Positions 26,100-34,847 of a DNA stretch of 64,000 bases are shown piece by piece. Origin of the DNA: Formosa agariphila KMM 3901 (GTDB lineage: Bacteria > Bacteroidota > Bacteroidia > Flavobacteriales > Flavobacteriaceae); the NCBI RefSeq assembly GCF_000723205.1, contig NZ_HG315671.1:2672452-2736451 (forward strand). Reading direction: 5' to 3'. Position 1 is the first letter of the stretch. Each line of letters starts with the position of its first letter. A program made the translations under genes and the position numbers. The notes under the pieces are model-generated. The model was not told the DNA's origin and searched no databases. It saw nothing but the letters and a program-made list of their open reading frames with translations.

Positions 26100-27575
26100 T
26101 TATTTTTGATTTCTAACTTTATTAACCATTTCTGGAGTAATCACCTTTTTAGAATTCCCCCAACTGTGGTATACATAGGTTAAAACATTTGCAATTTCGT
26201 CTGGTGATAAACTCTGACGCGTCATTACACTATTATATTTTTCACCATTAACAGTAATTTCTCCAGTTAAACCATGTAACACTACGCCAATAGCACGATC
26301 AACATCAGCATTTAAATAATCTGAATTTGCCAATGGAGGAAATGCTCCAGGAATTCCTTGTCCTTCTGCTTGATGACATGCAAAACATGTTTGTTGATAC
26401 GCTTGCTTTCCAAATTTTAATTGCTCTTCTAACGATTGTGCAGGAATATCTTTTGCTGCAACTTCATCAGATTCTGGCATAGCTTGAATTCCACCTCCTT
26501 CAGGTAAATAGATATCGTCTCTTAACTCTCCGCTATAAATTTTCTTATCTTCTTCACCTTCTACTTTAAGCATTCCTAAAGCACCTTTGTTAAAGGCTCT
26601 AAAAATAGAGTGGTCTACCATAATAAACGTTCCAGGCACATCTACTTTAAACTCAACTATTGAAGCTCCACCAGCAGGAATTAATGTAGTTTGTACATTA
26701 TCGTTAACTAAATCCCCACCTTCTACATGCACTTTATCAAAAATTTCTCCGATTACATGAAAAGAAGACACTAAATTTGGCCCGCCATTTCCAACAAATA
26801 ATCTTACTGTTTCTCCTACATTTGCAGTAATAGCATTATCGCCTGTTAATGCGCCTACTTTACCATTAAAAACAACATAATCTGGTTTTTCATCAATTGC
26901 TTTTTGCATATCGAAAGATTGTAAACCACGATCACCATGCGCTCCTTTGGTATAGAAGTCACCTTGCATAATGTAGTATTCTTTATCTACTGGAGGTAAT
27001 CCGCCTTCTGGCTCAACTAATATAAGTCCGTACATTCCGTTTGCAATATGCATTCCAACAGGAGCCGTTGCACAATGGTAAACATATAAACCTGGGTTTA
27101 ACACCTTAAACGAAAACACTTTTTCGTGTCCTGGAGCGACAAAAGAAGATTCTGCACCTCCACCTGGACCGTTTACAGCATGTAAATCGATATTGTGTGG
27201 TAATTTGTTATCTGGATGATTCTTTAAATGAAATTCAACTTCGTCTCCTACGCGCGTTCTTATAAAACTACCTGGCACAGAACCTCCAAAAGTCCAATAC
27301 ACATAACTGACACCGTTAAGCATTTCGCCTTCCTCTTCAAGGATTTCCATGTCTACGATTAGTTTTTTGGCTTGACGTCTTCCTACAGGAGTTGGTACAT
27401 GTGGCGGCGCTGTTAATTCGGCTTGCATAACTTGGCTTACCTCAATATCTGCGGTATTCACCTTTTCAGTTTTGTCTTCTTTGTTAGCACAAGATACGAT
27501 GGTAATACACGCCAACGCTATTATGGATTGCCTCCAATAAGAACGTACATTTAGAAAGTTTAGTTTAGTATTCAT
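26100..27575 (-). CDS. nirK: Copper nitrite reductase NirK with C-terminal cytochrome c domain
   Basis: 491 aa. It reduces nitrite to NO in the periplasm. Lipoprotein-type signal (ITIVSC, Cys 29). Two cupredoxin domains (about 70-345): type 1 and type 2 copper ligands are visible in '[14 protein letters not shown]', '[22 protein letters not shown]' and '[13 protein letters not shown]'. A cytochrome c domain (about 385-475) follows, with '[25 protein letters not shown]' (CxxCH, residues near 397-401) and an axial Met in '[10 protein letters not shown]'. The fused heme should feed electrons directly to the type 1 copper. First gene of nirK-SUMF1-SCO; the shared NO-regulon motif lies 35 bp upstream of its start. 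Confidence 0.95.
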   Translation of the reverse strand: MNTKLNFLNVRSYWRQSIIALACITIVSCANKEDKTEKVNTADIEVSQVMQAELTAPPHVPTPVGRRQAKKLIVDMEILEEEGEMLNGVSYVYWTFGGSVPGSFIRTRVGDEVEFHLKNHPDNKLPHNIDLHAVNGPGGGAESSFVAPGHEKVFSFKVLNPGLYVYHCATAPVGMHIANGMYGLILVEPEGGLPPVDKEYYIMQGDFYTKGAHGDRGLQSFDMQKAIDEKPDYVVFNGKVGALTGDNAITANVGETVRLFVGNGGPNLVSSFHVIGEIFDKVHVEGGDLVNDNVQTTLIPAGGASIVEFKVDVPGTFIMVDHSIFRAFNKGALGMLKVEGEEDKKIYSGELRDDIYLPEGGGIQAMPESDEVAAKDIPAQSLEEQLKFGKQAYQQTCFACHQAEGQGIPGAFPPLANSDYLNADVDRAIGVVLHGLTGEITVNGEKYNSVMTRQSLSPDEIANVLTYVYHSWGNSKKVITPEMVNKVRNQK

Positions 27576-28153
27576 ATTTTCAGTTTTAATTTAAAAGCTT
27601 TAAGATAAAAGATAATTTTGTCCTAATTAGTTTCACAAAAATAAAACTAACAATTATGTTAATATATGATAAATATCAGTTTATAAAAAATTAAGATTCA
27701 TCAACCATGAATATAATTTTATTCATATTCCGTATTAAATTAATTAAAAGTATTGGTATTATACCATTATATAAATATTCATTACTAGTTTAGAATCTTT
27801 AATTCTATAGCATTACTAAAAGCAGGTAAATTATAATATACCGAGTTAAATTGTATTAACAATTTCGAAATAAAATATATAAACACCTAAAAGAACAAGA
27901 GTTAGCAAAGGCAAATAAAACTACTCAATTTTTAGCAGCCCTCTCATATTTATTATCGTAAAAAAAAGAGTGAGAAAACGGAGTTAAAATAGGTGTAAAA
28001 ATCGATGCCAATTTTATTAAATAATAACTATGAATTAACGGTATATGTCGCATCCTTAACTAAAAAGAAATAAGGCTTAACATTTGTTAACAAGTTACAT
28101 TTTTAAAACTCATAAATAGTTGTATTTTTACAGCTACTAAAACCAAATTATTA
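27576..28153. other. 578-bp divergent intergenic region between nirK and parA
   Basis: Very AT-rich. It contains the nirK operator near its left end. No open frame of note and no long repeat was seen; no parS-like palindrome was recognised here. The parA promoter could not be placed with confidence. Confidence 0.5.
27604..27622 (-). promoter_or_regulatory. Putative NO-regulon operator upstream of nirK
   Basis: On the plus strand, GATAATTTTGTC at 27611-27622 is identical to the core upstream of the rrf2 regulator and is followed by CTAATTA, as in the consensus. On the minus strand the sequence TATCTTTT or TATCTTAA just downstream is the best -7 candidate, so the motif overlaps or abuts the core promoter of nirK. 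Confidence 0.55.
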
Positions 28154-28918
28154 ATGGGTAAAATCATTGCAATTGCAAATCAAAAAGGGGGTGTTGGAAA
28201 AACAACGACTTCTGTGAATTTAGCAGCCTCGTTAGGGGTGCTTGAAAAGAAAGTATTGCTGATTGACGCCGATCCTCAAGCCAATGCCACTTCTGGATTA
28301 GGTATAGATGTTGAAACTGTAGAAATTGGAACATATCAACTTTTAGAACACACAAATTCTGCTAAGGAGGCAATCTTGAAAACAGAAACGCCCAATTTGG
28401 ATATTATTGCATCTCATATAGATTTAGTTGCTATTGAAATTGAGCTTGTAGATAAGGACGATAGAGAATATATGCTAAAGCGTGCATTAGCAGAGATTAA
28501 AGACGATTACGATTTTATAATTATAGATTGTGCGCCATCTTTAGGTCTGTTAACACTTAATGCATTAACAGCTGCAGATGCTGTTATTATTCCTATTCAG
28601 TGCGAATATTTTGCACTTGAAGGTTTAGGAAAATTATTAAACACCGTTAAAAGTGTTCAGAAAATACATAATCCTGATTTAGATATTGAAGGACTTTTAT
28701 TAACGATGTACGATTCGCGTTTAAGACTTTCTAACCAAGTGGTAGAAGAAGTTCAGAAACATTTTAACGACATGGTTTTTAAAACTATTATACAACGAAA
28801 CGTACGTTTAAGTGAAGCTCCTAGTTTTGGTGAAAGCATTATTAATTTTGATGCAAGCAGCAGAGGTGCAATAAACTATTTAAGTTTAGCAAAAGAAGTA
28901 ATAAACAAAAACTCCTAG
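28154..28918 (+). CDS. parA: Chromosome-partitioning ATPase ParA (Soj)
   Basis: 254 aa. Deviant Walker A 'KGGVGKTTTSVNLAASL' at residues 11-27, Walker A' and B regions 'VLLIDADPQANATSGLG' and 'DYDFIIIDCAPSLGLLTLNAL', and C-terminal 'RNVRLSEAPSFGESI', which marks chromosomal Soj proteins. With ParB it segregates replication origins along the nucleoid. Start ATG 28154 yields the standard N-terminus MGKIIAIANQKGGVGK. Followed 8 bp later by parB. Chromosomal parAB usually lies near oriC, although no dnaA or gyrB is in this window. Confidence 0.97.
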   Translation: MGKIIAIANQKGGVGKTTTSVNLAASLGVLEKKVLLIDADPQANATSGLGIDVETVEIGTYQLLEHTNSAKEAILKTETPNLDIIASHIDLVAIEIELVDKDDREYMLKRALAEIKDDYDFIIIDCAPSLGLLTLNALTAADAVIIPIQCEYFALEGLGKLLNTVKSVQKIHNPDLDIEGLLLTMYDSRLRLSNQVVEEVQKHFNDMVFKTIIQRNVRLSEAPSFGESIINFDASSRGAINYLSLAKEVINKNS

Positions 28919-28926
28919 AAGAGACT

Positions 28927-29841
28927 ATGGCGAAGGCAGTAAGAAAACAAGCATTAGGAAGAGGATTATCTGCATTATTAAAAGACCCTACAAACGATAT
29001 TAATTCCGTTCAGGATAAAAATGCGGATAAAGTTATTGGAAATATTGTAGAGTTAGACTTAAGCGCAATTGAGATGAACCCATTTCAACCGCGTACTAAC
29101 TTTAATGAAGAATCGCTGCGAGAATTAGCATCGTCTATTAAAGAGTTGGGTGTAATTCAGCCCATAACCGTTCGTAAATTAAACTTTAACACTTATCAAT
29201 TAGTATCTGGTGAACGTCGTTTTAGAGCATCAGAATCTTTAGGGTTAAAAACTATCCCAGCTTATATTCGTATTGCGAACGATCAGGAATCTCTAGAAAT
29301 GGCCTTGGTTGAAAATATTCAGCGTCAAGATTTAGACCCTATAGAAATAGCATTATCCTACCAACGTTTAATTGATGAGATTAATTTAACTCAAGAACAA
29401 ATGAGCGAACGCGTTGGAAAAAAACGCTCTACTATCGCAAACTATTTACGTCTCTTAAAACTCGATCCAATAATTCAAACAGGAATGCGAGACGGATTTA
29501 TTTCTATGGGACACGGTCGTGCCATTATTAATATTGAAGATCAAAGCACACAACTAGATATCTATACACGCATTTTACAAGATAAAATGTCGGTTAGAGA
29601 TACCGAAACTTTAGTAAGAAACTATAACGAGTCTAAAGCTTTAGAAGACCCTAAGGCCGAAGCTAAAGCAGAACCAGAAACACCCGTTTTTGTAAAAAAA
29701 AGTATTCAAGATTTTTCTGATTATTTCGGACATAAAATAGATATTAAAGTAGCCAAAAACGGTAAAGGAAAAATTACAATTCCTTTTCATTCCGAAGAAG
29801 ATTTTAATCGCATAAAAAAACTTGTACAGAGTGCAAAGTAA
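28927..29841 (+). CDS. parB: Chromosome-partitioning protein ParB (Spo0J)
   Basis: 304 aa. N-terminal 'KQALGRGLSALL' typical of chromosomal ParB; ParB/Srx CTPase domain (about 40-130) with 'NPFQPRTNFNEESLRELASSI', 'LVSGERRFRAS' and 'MALVENIQRQDLDPIEIALSYQRLI'; HTH (about 150-200) 'LTQEQMSERVGKKRSTIANYLRLL'; C-terminal dimerisation region from about 255. Overlaps the start of the next gene. Confidence 0.97.
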   Translation: MAKAVRKQALGRGLSALLKDPTNDINSVQDKNADKVIGNIVELDLSAIEMNPFQPRTNFNEESLRELASSIKELGVIQPITVRKLNFNTYQLVSGERRFRASESLGLKTIPAYIRIANDQESLEMALVENIQRQDLDPIEIALSYQRLIDEINLTQEQMSERVGKKRSTIANYLRLLKLDPIIQTGMRDGFISMGHGRAIINIEDQSTQLDIYTRILQDKMSVRDTETLVRNYNESKALEDPKAEAKAEPETPVFVKKSIQDFSDYFGHKIDIKVAKNGKGKITIPFHSEEDFNRIKKLVQSAK

Positions 29842-30490
29842 ACTTTTTATAATCACCTTACTTTCATTTTTGTTCTGCTTAAATAGCCTTGCGCAAGAAG
29901 ACCGTAAAGAAACATCTGCAGACGCTGTAAAAACTGTAGATTCTTTATTGGTGGGTAATACATTGGTAACAACAGAAGCCCAAAACACTCTAAAAGTAAG
30001 TGATACTCTTGCCGTTCAAGAGGCTAAAATAGATTCTAGATTTATAGATCCTTTAGCACCCGCCCGTGCTGCATTTTATTCTGCAATACTGCCAGGTTTA
30101 GGTCAGGCTTACAATAGAAAATATTGGAAAATCCCAATCGTATATGCTGCTATTGGTACAGGTATCTATTTTTATATCGATAATAATAATGCGTATAACC
30201 GCTATCGTGCTGCCTATAAACGTAGACTAGCAGGATTTACCGACGATGAATATTACGGCCGCGTGTCTGACGATGGTTTAATAAATGCACAAGAACAATT
30301 GCGTAGTAATAAAGAAATGTCTTTACTTATTACCGTTGGATTATATGTGTTAAACATAGTAGATGCCAACGTCGATGCGCATTTACTACAGTTTAATATT
30401 GATGATAATCTAACACTTTCGCCGCATTTTAATTACAACGAGATGGAAGACACTACAAATCTCGGACTTACCTTTAACTTTAAATTTTAA
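29831..30490 (+). CDS. DUF5683 domain membrane/exported protein
   Basis: 219 aa from GTG 29831 (an in-frame TTG at 29822 adds three residues); it overlaps parB by 11 bp. Signal peptide (about 1-20, ending SLAQ), low-complexity linker, then the DUF5683 core 'PARAAFYSAILPGLGQAYNRKYWKIPIVYAAIGTGIYFYIDNN...' with about two membrane segments and 'NAYNRYRAAYKRRL'. C-terminal beta segment 'LGLTFNFKF'. Conserved between parB and dapB in flavobacteria; function unknown. Confidence 0.88.
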   Translation: MQSKLFIITLLSFLFCLNSLAQEDRKETSADAVKTVDSLLVGNTLVTTEAQNTLKVSDTLAVQEAKIDSRFIDPLAPARAAFYSAILPGLGQAYNRKYWKIPIVYAAIGTGIYFYIDNNNAYNRYRAAYKRRLAGFTDDEYYGRVSDDGLINAQEQLRSNKEMSLLITVGLYVLNIVDANVDAHLLQFNIDDNLTLSPHFNYNEMEDTTNLGLTFNFKF

Positions 30491-30493
30491 AAC

Positions 30494-31198
30494 ATGAAAA
30501 TTGCATTACTAGGATACGGTAAAATGGGTAAAACCATAGAACAAATTGCCCTTAAACGTGGCCACGAAATAGTAATTAAAGCGAGTATAGAAAATCCTAA
30601 TTACAATATTAAAGATGCAGATATTGCAATCGATTTTAGTATGCCAAATGCCGCTGTAGGTAATATTACCAATTGTTTTAATAACGGTGTGCCAGTAATT
30701 TCTGGAACAACAGGTTGGTTAGACGATTTTGATAAAGTGACTGATTTATGTAAAGAAAAACAAGGTGCATTTATTTATGCGTCTAACTTTAGTTTAGGTG
30801 TAAATATCTTTTTTGAATTGAATAAAACGCTAGCAAAAATGATGAGCAACCTAGATCAATATAACATTTCTATGGAAGAAGTTCATCATACACAAAAACT
30901 AGATGAACCAAGCGGAACTGCAATTTCTTTAGCAAACGATATTATTTCTGAACACAACACATATGGAAAATGGGCTTTAAATACCCCCGAAACAGATACG
31001 ATTCCTATAGTTGCAAAACGTATTCCAGAGGTACCAGGAACACATGTGGTAACTTATAACAGTACTGTAGATGCAATTACTATAGAGCATAAAGCACATA
31101 ACAGAGAAGGATTTGCTTTAGGAGCTGTTGTTGCAGCCGAGTGGTTATTAGGTAAAACAGGTGTTTTTACCATGAAAGATGTGTTAAATATTGGTTAA
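30494..31198 (+). CDS. dapB: 4-hydroxy-tetrahydrodipicolinate reductase
   Basis: 234 aa, on the short side as usual in Bacteroidota. NAD(P)H-dependent step of lysine and meso-diaminopimelate synthesis. N-terminal Rossmann 'KIALLGYGKMGKTIEQIA', 'DIAIDFSMPNAA', 'VISGTTGW'; catalytic region 'EEVHHTQKLDEPSGTAISLA' with the conserved HH and K, and 'IEHKAHNREGFALGAVVAAEWL' at the end. Begins 3 bp after the DUF5683 stop. Confidence 0.97.
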   Translation: MKIALLGYGKMGKTIEQIALKRGHEIVIKASIENPNYNIKDADIAIDFSMPNAAVGNITNCFNNGVPVISGTTGWLDDFDKVTDLCKEKQGAFIYASNFSLGVNIFFELNKTLAKMMSNLDQYNISMEEVHHTQKLDEPSGTAISLANDIISEHNTYGKWALNTPETDTIPIVAKRIPEVPGTHVVTYNSTVDAITIEHKAHNREGFALGAVVAAEWLLGKTGVFTMKDVLNIG

Positions 31199-31296
31199 TA
31201 ACTAAAAATTCTGTTACATTAAAACCTTTATTTATACTTATACTAAAATTAGATTAAATAGGTGTCGCAAAGACGTTTAGCAATACAAAGTAGATT

Positions 31297-32877
31297 ATGA
31301 CCTTAACTCAACTGTTCATTTTTTTTATTATTATCCAAATTCTACACGGATTAGGAACTTGGAAACTTTATGTAAAAGCAGGTAGACAAGCATGGGAAGC
31401 CTTTATTCCTGTTTACAATGCTATTGTATTAATGAAAATTATTAACAGACCTTGGTGGTGGACAATCCTTCTATTTTTACCTATTGTTAACTTAATTATG
31501 TTTCCTGTAGTTTGGGTTGAAACAGCAAGAAGTTTCGGAAAAAACTCGACCATAGATACCCTACTCGCTATTGTTACTCTTGGTTTTTATAATTATTATT
31601 TAAACTATATCGCCGATGTAGAATATATTAAAGACCGTAGTTTAGAACCTAGAACAAGTGTTGGAGATTGGGTTAGTTCTATATTATTTGCTGTGGTTGC
31701 TGCAACAATTGTACATACTTATATTATACAACCGTTTACAATACCTACATCTTCATTAGAAAAAACATTACTTATAGGTGACTTTCTGTTTGTGAGTAAA
31801 TTAAATTATGGTCCGCGTATACCACAAACTACTTTAGCTTTACCAATGGTCCACGATTCTATTCCTAAGACTAAAATGAAGTCTTATGTAGCAGACGATA
31901 ATTTAAAAACTAAAGAACATTCTTGGAAAAATAAAACCTTATTACCTTACTTAAGATTACCAGGGTTTCAAAAAATAAAACAAAACGATATTGTAGTATT
32001 TAACTGGCCAGTAGATACTGTAACAGACTTTTTTAATACACCAGATCGTAATCACTGGAAGCCTGTCGATAAAAAATCTAACTATGTAAAACGTTGTGTT
32101 GGCTTACCTGGAGACTCTCTTGAAGTTAGAAATGGAATTGTATTTATTAACGGAAAACAAAATCAATTACCAGATCGTGCTAAGCTTCAATTTAGCTATT
32201 TAGTACAACCAAAAACGCATCAATTTAACGCTAAAGAATTAGCTGATCGTTATGGTATTACAGACCGTTTTGGTATTATTAATGATAAAAACACCTACAT
32301 GTTTATATCTATTACAGACGAAGCTGTGGAGCAATTTAAAAACCACCCGAACGTAGAAAGTATTACACCTATTAAAGAAGAAAAAGGTGTTAGAGATCCT
32401 AGAATTTTTCCTCAAAACCCAAATTACAATTGGAATAACGATTTCTTTGGTCCACTTTACATTCCTAAAGCAGGAAAAACTATTGCTTTAAATGTGGATG
32501 TTTTACCATTATATAAGCGTGTAATTTCAGAATACGAAGGCAATACGTTACAAGTTAAAGGCAATCAAATTCTTGTAAATGGCGTAGCTACAGATTCGTA
32601 TACTTTTAAACAAGATTACTATTGGATGATGGGAGATAACAGACACAATTCTCAAGATGCTAGAGCATGGGGATTTGTACCTCATGATCACGTTGTAGGG
32701 AAGCCTGTGTTTATTTGGATGAGTTGGGATCAATATGGAAAACCGCGTTGGGACCGTTTCTTTACAACCGTTGGCGGAAGTGGTAAACCGGTATCTTATT
32801 TAATTCCATCTTTAATTGTAATTGCTGGATTGTTTGGATTTAATACCTATAGAAAACGTAAAAAAGCAAACGCTTAA
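31297..32877 (+). CDS. lepB: Signal peptidase I (large Bacteroidota form)
   Basis: 526 aa, about twice the E. coli-type catalytic core. N-terminal DUF5684-like membrane module (about 1-115, with three helices and 'GRQAWEAFIPVYNAIVLMKI'), then the catalytic anchor and S26 domain: nucleophile Ser in 'FTIPTSSLEKTLL' (about residue 152), general-base Lys in 'SNYVKRCVGLPGDSLEV' (about 266), and 'YWMMGDNRHNSQDARAWGFV' near residue 445. An insertion of about 150 residues separates boxes. C-terminal membrane helix (about 500-520). It removes signal peptides from exported proteins. Confidence 0.95.
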   Translation: MTLTQLFIFFIIIQILHGLGTWKLYVKAGRQAWEAFIPVYNAIVLMKIINRPWWWTILLFLPIVNLIMFPVVWVETARSFGKNSTIDTLLAIVTLGFYNYYLNYIADVEYIKDRSLEPRTSVGDWVSSILFAVVAATIVHTYIIQPFTIPTSSLEKTLLIGDFLFVSKLNYGPRIPQTTLALPMVHDSIPKTKMKSYVADDNLKTKEHSWKNKTLLPYLRLPGFQKIKQNDIVVFNWPVDTVTDFFNTPDRNHWKPVDKKSNYVKRCVGLPGDSLEVRNGIVFINGKQNQLPDRAKLQFSYLVQPKTHQFNAKELADRYGITDRFGIINDKNTYMFISITDEAVEQFKNHPNVESITPIKEEKGVRDPRIFPQNPNYNWNNDFFGPLYIPKAGKTIALNVDVLPLYKRVISEYEGNTLQVKGNQILVNGVATDSYTFKQDYYWMMGDNRHNSQDARAWGFVPHDHVVGKPVFIWMSWDQYGKPRWDRFFTTVGGSGKPVSYLIPSLIVIAGLFGFNTYRKRKKANA

Positions 32878-32885
32878 TTAAGTTA

Positions 32886-33512
32886 ATGAGTTTGAATATT
32901 CTATTACATCCTACCTATTTCCCAGATGTTGCACATATGGCTGCCATTGCGCAATCTGATGTGGTAACTTTTGAAATGGATGATAATTTTGCAAAACAAA
33001 CCTACAGAACCCGCACTTATATTTATGGTGCTAATGGTAAATTACTACTTAATATTCCTGTTGTCTATACACAGAAAAATCGACAGAAATATCGTGATGT
33101 AAAAGTTTCGAATGCAGAAAATTGGCAAAGTATACATTGGAAATCTTTGCTTTCGGCTTACAAAACATCCCCTTTTTTTGAATATTACGAAGATGATTTA
33201 CATCCGCTTTTTGAGATGAAAGTAGACTATATTTTAGATTATAATTTAAAATGTTTCGAAGTTATATCTGAATGTCTTCAATTGGAAAAATCAATTCTAA
33301 AAACAGAGGAATTTAAACATGAGGTTGAGGATGCTTCAGATTTACGACACTTGGTAAACCCGAAATTAGATTTAAATTTTCAAAACGAGAAATACACTCA
33401 AGTCTTCGACGACAAACATGGTTTTATAAACAATTTAAGTGTATTAGATTTACTCTTTAATGAAGGTCCAAATGCCTTAGATTATTTAGAAAATCAAGAC
33501 CTTTCTTTATAA
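32886..33512 (+). CDS. WbqC family protein
   Basis: 208 aa. WbqC-like fold seen in 'LLHPTYFPDVAHMAAIAQSDVVTFEMDDNF', 'KQTYRTRTYIYGANGKLLLNIPV' and 'SLLSAYKTSPFFEYYEDDL'. Members occur in polysaccharide-modification clusters, and a copy is fixed downstream of lepB in flavobacteria; the reaction is not established. Starts 8 bp after lepB; its stop TAATG overlaps the next start. Confidence 0.88.
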   Translation: MSLNILLHPTYFPDVAHMAAIAQSDVVTFEMDDNFAKQTYRTRTYIYGANGKLLLNIPVVYTQKNRQKYRDVKVSNAENWQSIHWKSLLSAYKTSPFFEYYEDDLHPLFEMKVDYILDYNLKCFEVISECLQLEKSILKTEEFKHEVEDASDLRHLVNPKLDLNFQNEKYTQVFDDKHGFINNLSVLDLLFNEGPNALDYLENQDLSL

Positions 33513-33820
33513 TGCTACAATCGTTTATACATTACAGCATTCATTTTTTAGGTCCTTTGGCAGTTGCTCTATTATTTTATAAACCGCGTTGGAAATACGC
33601 TTATTTAATAATGATTTGCGGTATGCTAATCGATTTAGACCATCTGCTAGCCACACCCATTTTTAGTCCTGGACGTTGTAGTATAAATTTTCATCCGCTC
33701 CACTCCTATTGGGCGATTGCAGTGTATGTTTTATTATTAATTCCGAAGAAAACCCGTCTTATAGGCTTAGGATTAGTCATTCATATAATTGCAGATACTG
33801 TAGATTGTAGTATGATGTAA
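33512..33820 (+). CDS. DUF6122 family membrane protein
   Basis: 102 aa with three or four predicted helices. Contains 'GMLIDLDHLLATPIF' and 'SINFHPLHSYWAIAVYVLLL', a His/Asp pattern reminiscent of membrane-bound metal hydrolases (YdjM-type), and 'LGLVIHIIADTVDC'. Overlaps wbqC by one base, so it is the last gene of the parA-to-here run. Function unknown. Confidence 0.82.
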   Translation: MLQSFIHYSIHFLGPLAVALLFYKPRWKYAYLIMICGMLIDLDHLLATPIFSPGRCSINFHPLHSYWAIAVYVLLLIPKKTRLIGLGLVIHIIADTVDCSMM

Positions 33821-33838
33821 GTTTGCATTTTACTTAAA

Positions 33839-34576
33839 TTACAATACGTTAACTGCTTTTTCTACAAGAATGTCGTATACGTAACCCGAACCAAAATCCT
33901 TATTCAAAATAACGTTTCCCGTAATTGTAACAACTTCACCTACTTTAAAGTCGTCTTTAGTGGTAATTGTAAGGTCATATTTTCCATGTCCTATTGTTCC
34001 ATCTTGTAAATGCACGAAATTAACCTGCATCACATCATTATTTACCTTTACAACCTCGCCTTTAATAATAACTTTTTTGTTTGCATAAGCCTTGGGATCC
34101 TCAAAAAGTTCTGAAATTCGGATGCCATTTGGAATTTTATCAATCAGTGCTACACTTGGCTTTCCGGTTTGAACATGACTTTTTCTTACTTTGGGTGCCC
34201 CCTTTACATTATCTCTAATGCCTTCAACAAAAATTACACTCTCAAAAGTTCGGTTTAAGCTCTTGCTATTAAAATCCTTCATTTCCATGCCGTCGTCGTA
34301 ATAATACGTTGCTCCAATTTCTATGGGTCTCCTCGGTATAGACATCCAATATTCTTTTTCATTTTCTTTGACTTTAAGATATACATATCCAGCAGACGAC
34401 AATTCTTCTAGCACCACAATTTTATGCGTGTAATCAGTAATTAAATCATTTGTATTAGGTGTGTCGACAACATGCTCTTCAACGTTAACATCTTTAATAG
34501 TTGGCGTTTTCTCAGAGTCTTTACAACTTGCAAAAAAACTTAATGTTATTAAAGAAAGTGCAATAAAATTTTTCAT
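33839..34576 (-). CDS. Uncharacterised lipoprotein with C-terminal OB-fold-like domain
   Basis: 245 aa. Lipoprotein signal 'SLITLSFFASC' with Cys 18. A first domain (about 45-125) has 'VLEELSSAGYVYLKVKENEKEYWMSIP', a small beta fold sometimes seen in Bacteroidota lipoproteins. The C-terminal part (about 145-240) 'ISELFEDPKAYANKKVIIKGEVVKVN', 'NFVHLQDGT' and 'VGEVVTITGNVILNKDFGSGY' is a clear OB-fold pattern. No enzyme motif seen. Convergent with the DUF6122 gene, 18 bp apart. Confidence 0.7.
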   Translation of the reverse strand: MKNFIALSLITLSFFASCKDSEKTPTIKDVNVEEHVVDTPNTNDLITDYTHKIVVLEELSSAGYVYLKVKENEKEYWMSIPRRPIEIGATYYYDDGMEMKDFNSKSLNRTFESVIFVEGIRDNVKGAPKVRKSHVQTGKPSVALIDKIPNGIRISELFEDPKAYANKKVIIKGEVVKVNNDVMQVNFVHLQDGTIGHGKYDLTITTKDDFKVGEVVTITGNVILNKDFGSGYVYDILVEKAVNVL

Positions 34577-34847
34577 TAGACATATAGAATTTAATGTATC
34601 ATTGATGTAATCAAATCATTTAAAGGACTTATAAGTATATTCTATATTTATACGTCTTTTGGGGATTTAGCTATTCATATTGAAGCATGGTGCTTATTAC
34701 AATTTAATTTAGTCCGTTTTAGAGCTTCTTTTCTTAAACTTATCATATAACCCCTGATTGTATATCCCCGTCCTACCCAAAGAAAGATGCATCAATTAAA
34801 ACGATTAATCAGATTTTTAAACATTAAATACACCCAGTAATTTTCAT

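Noticed and set aside
28154..29841. Replication origin near parAB
   Set aside because: No dnaA, no cluster of DnaA boxes and no parS-like palindrome recognised by eye; parAB alone does not prove an origin in the window.
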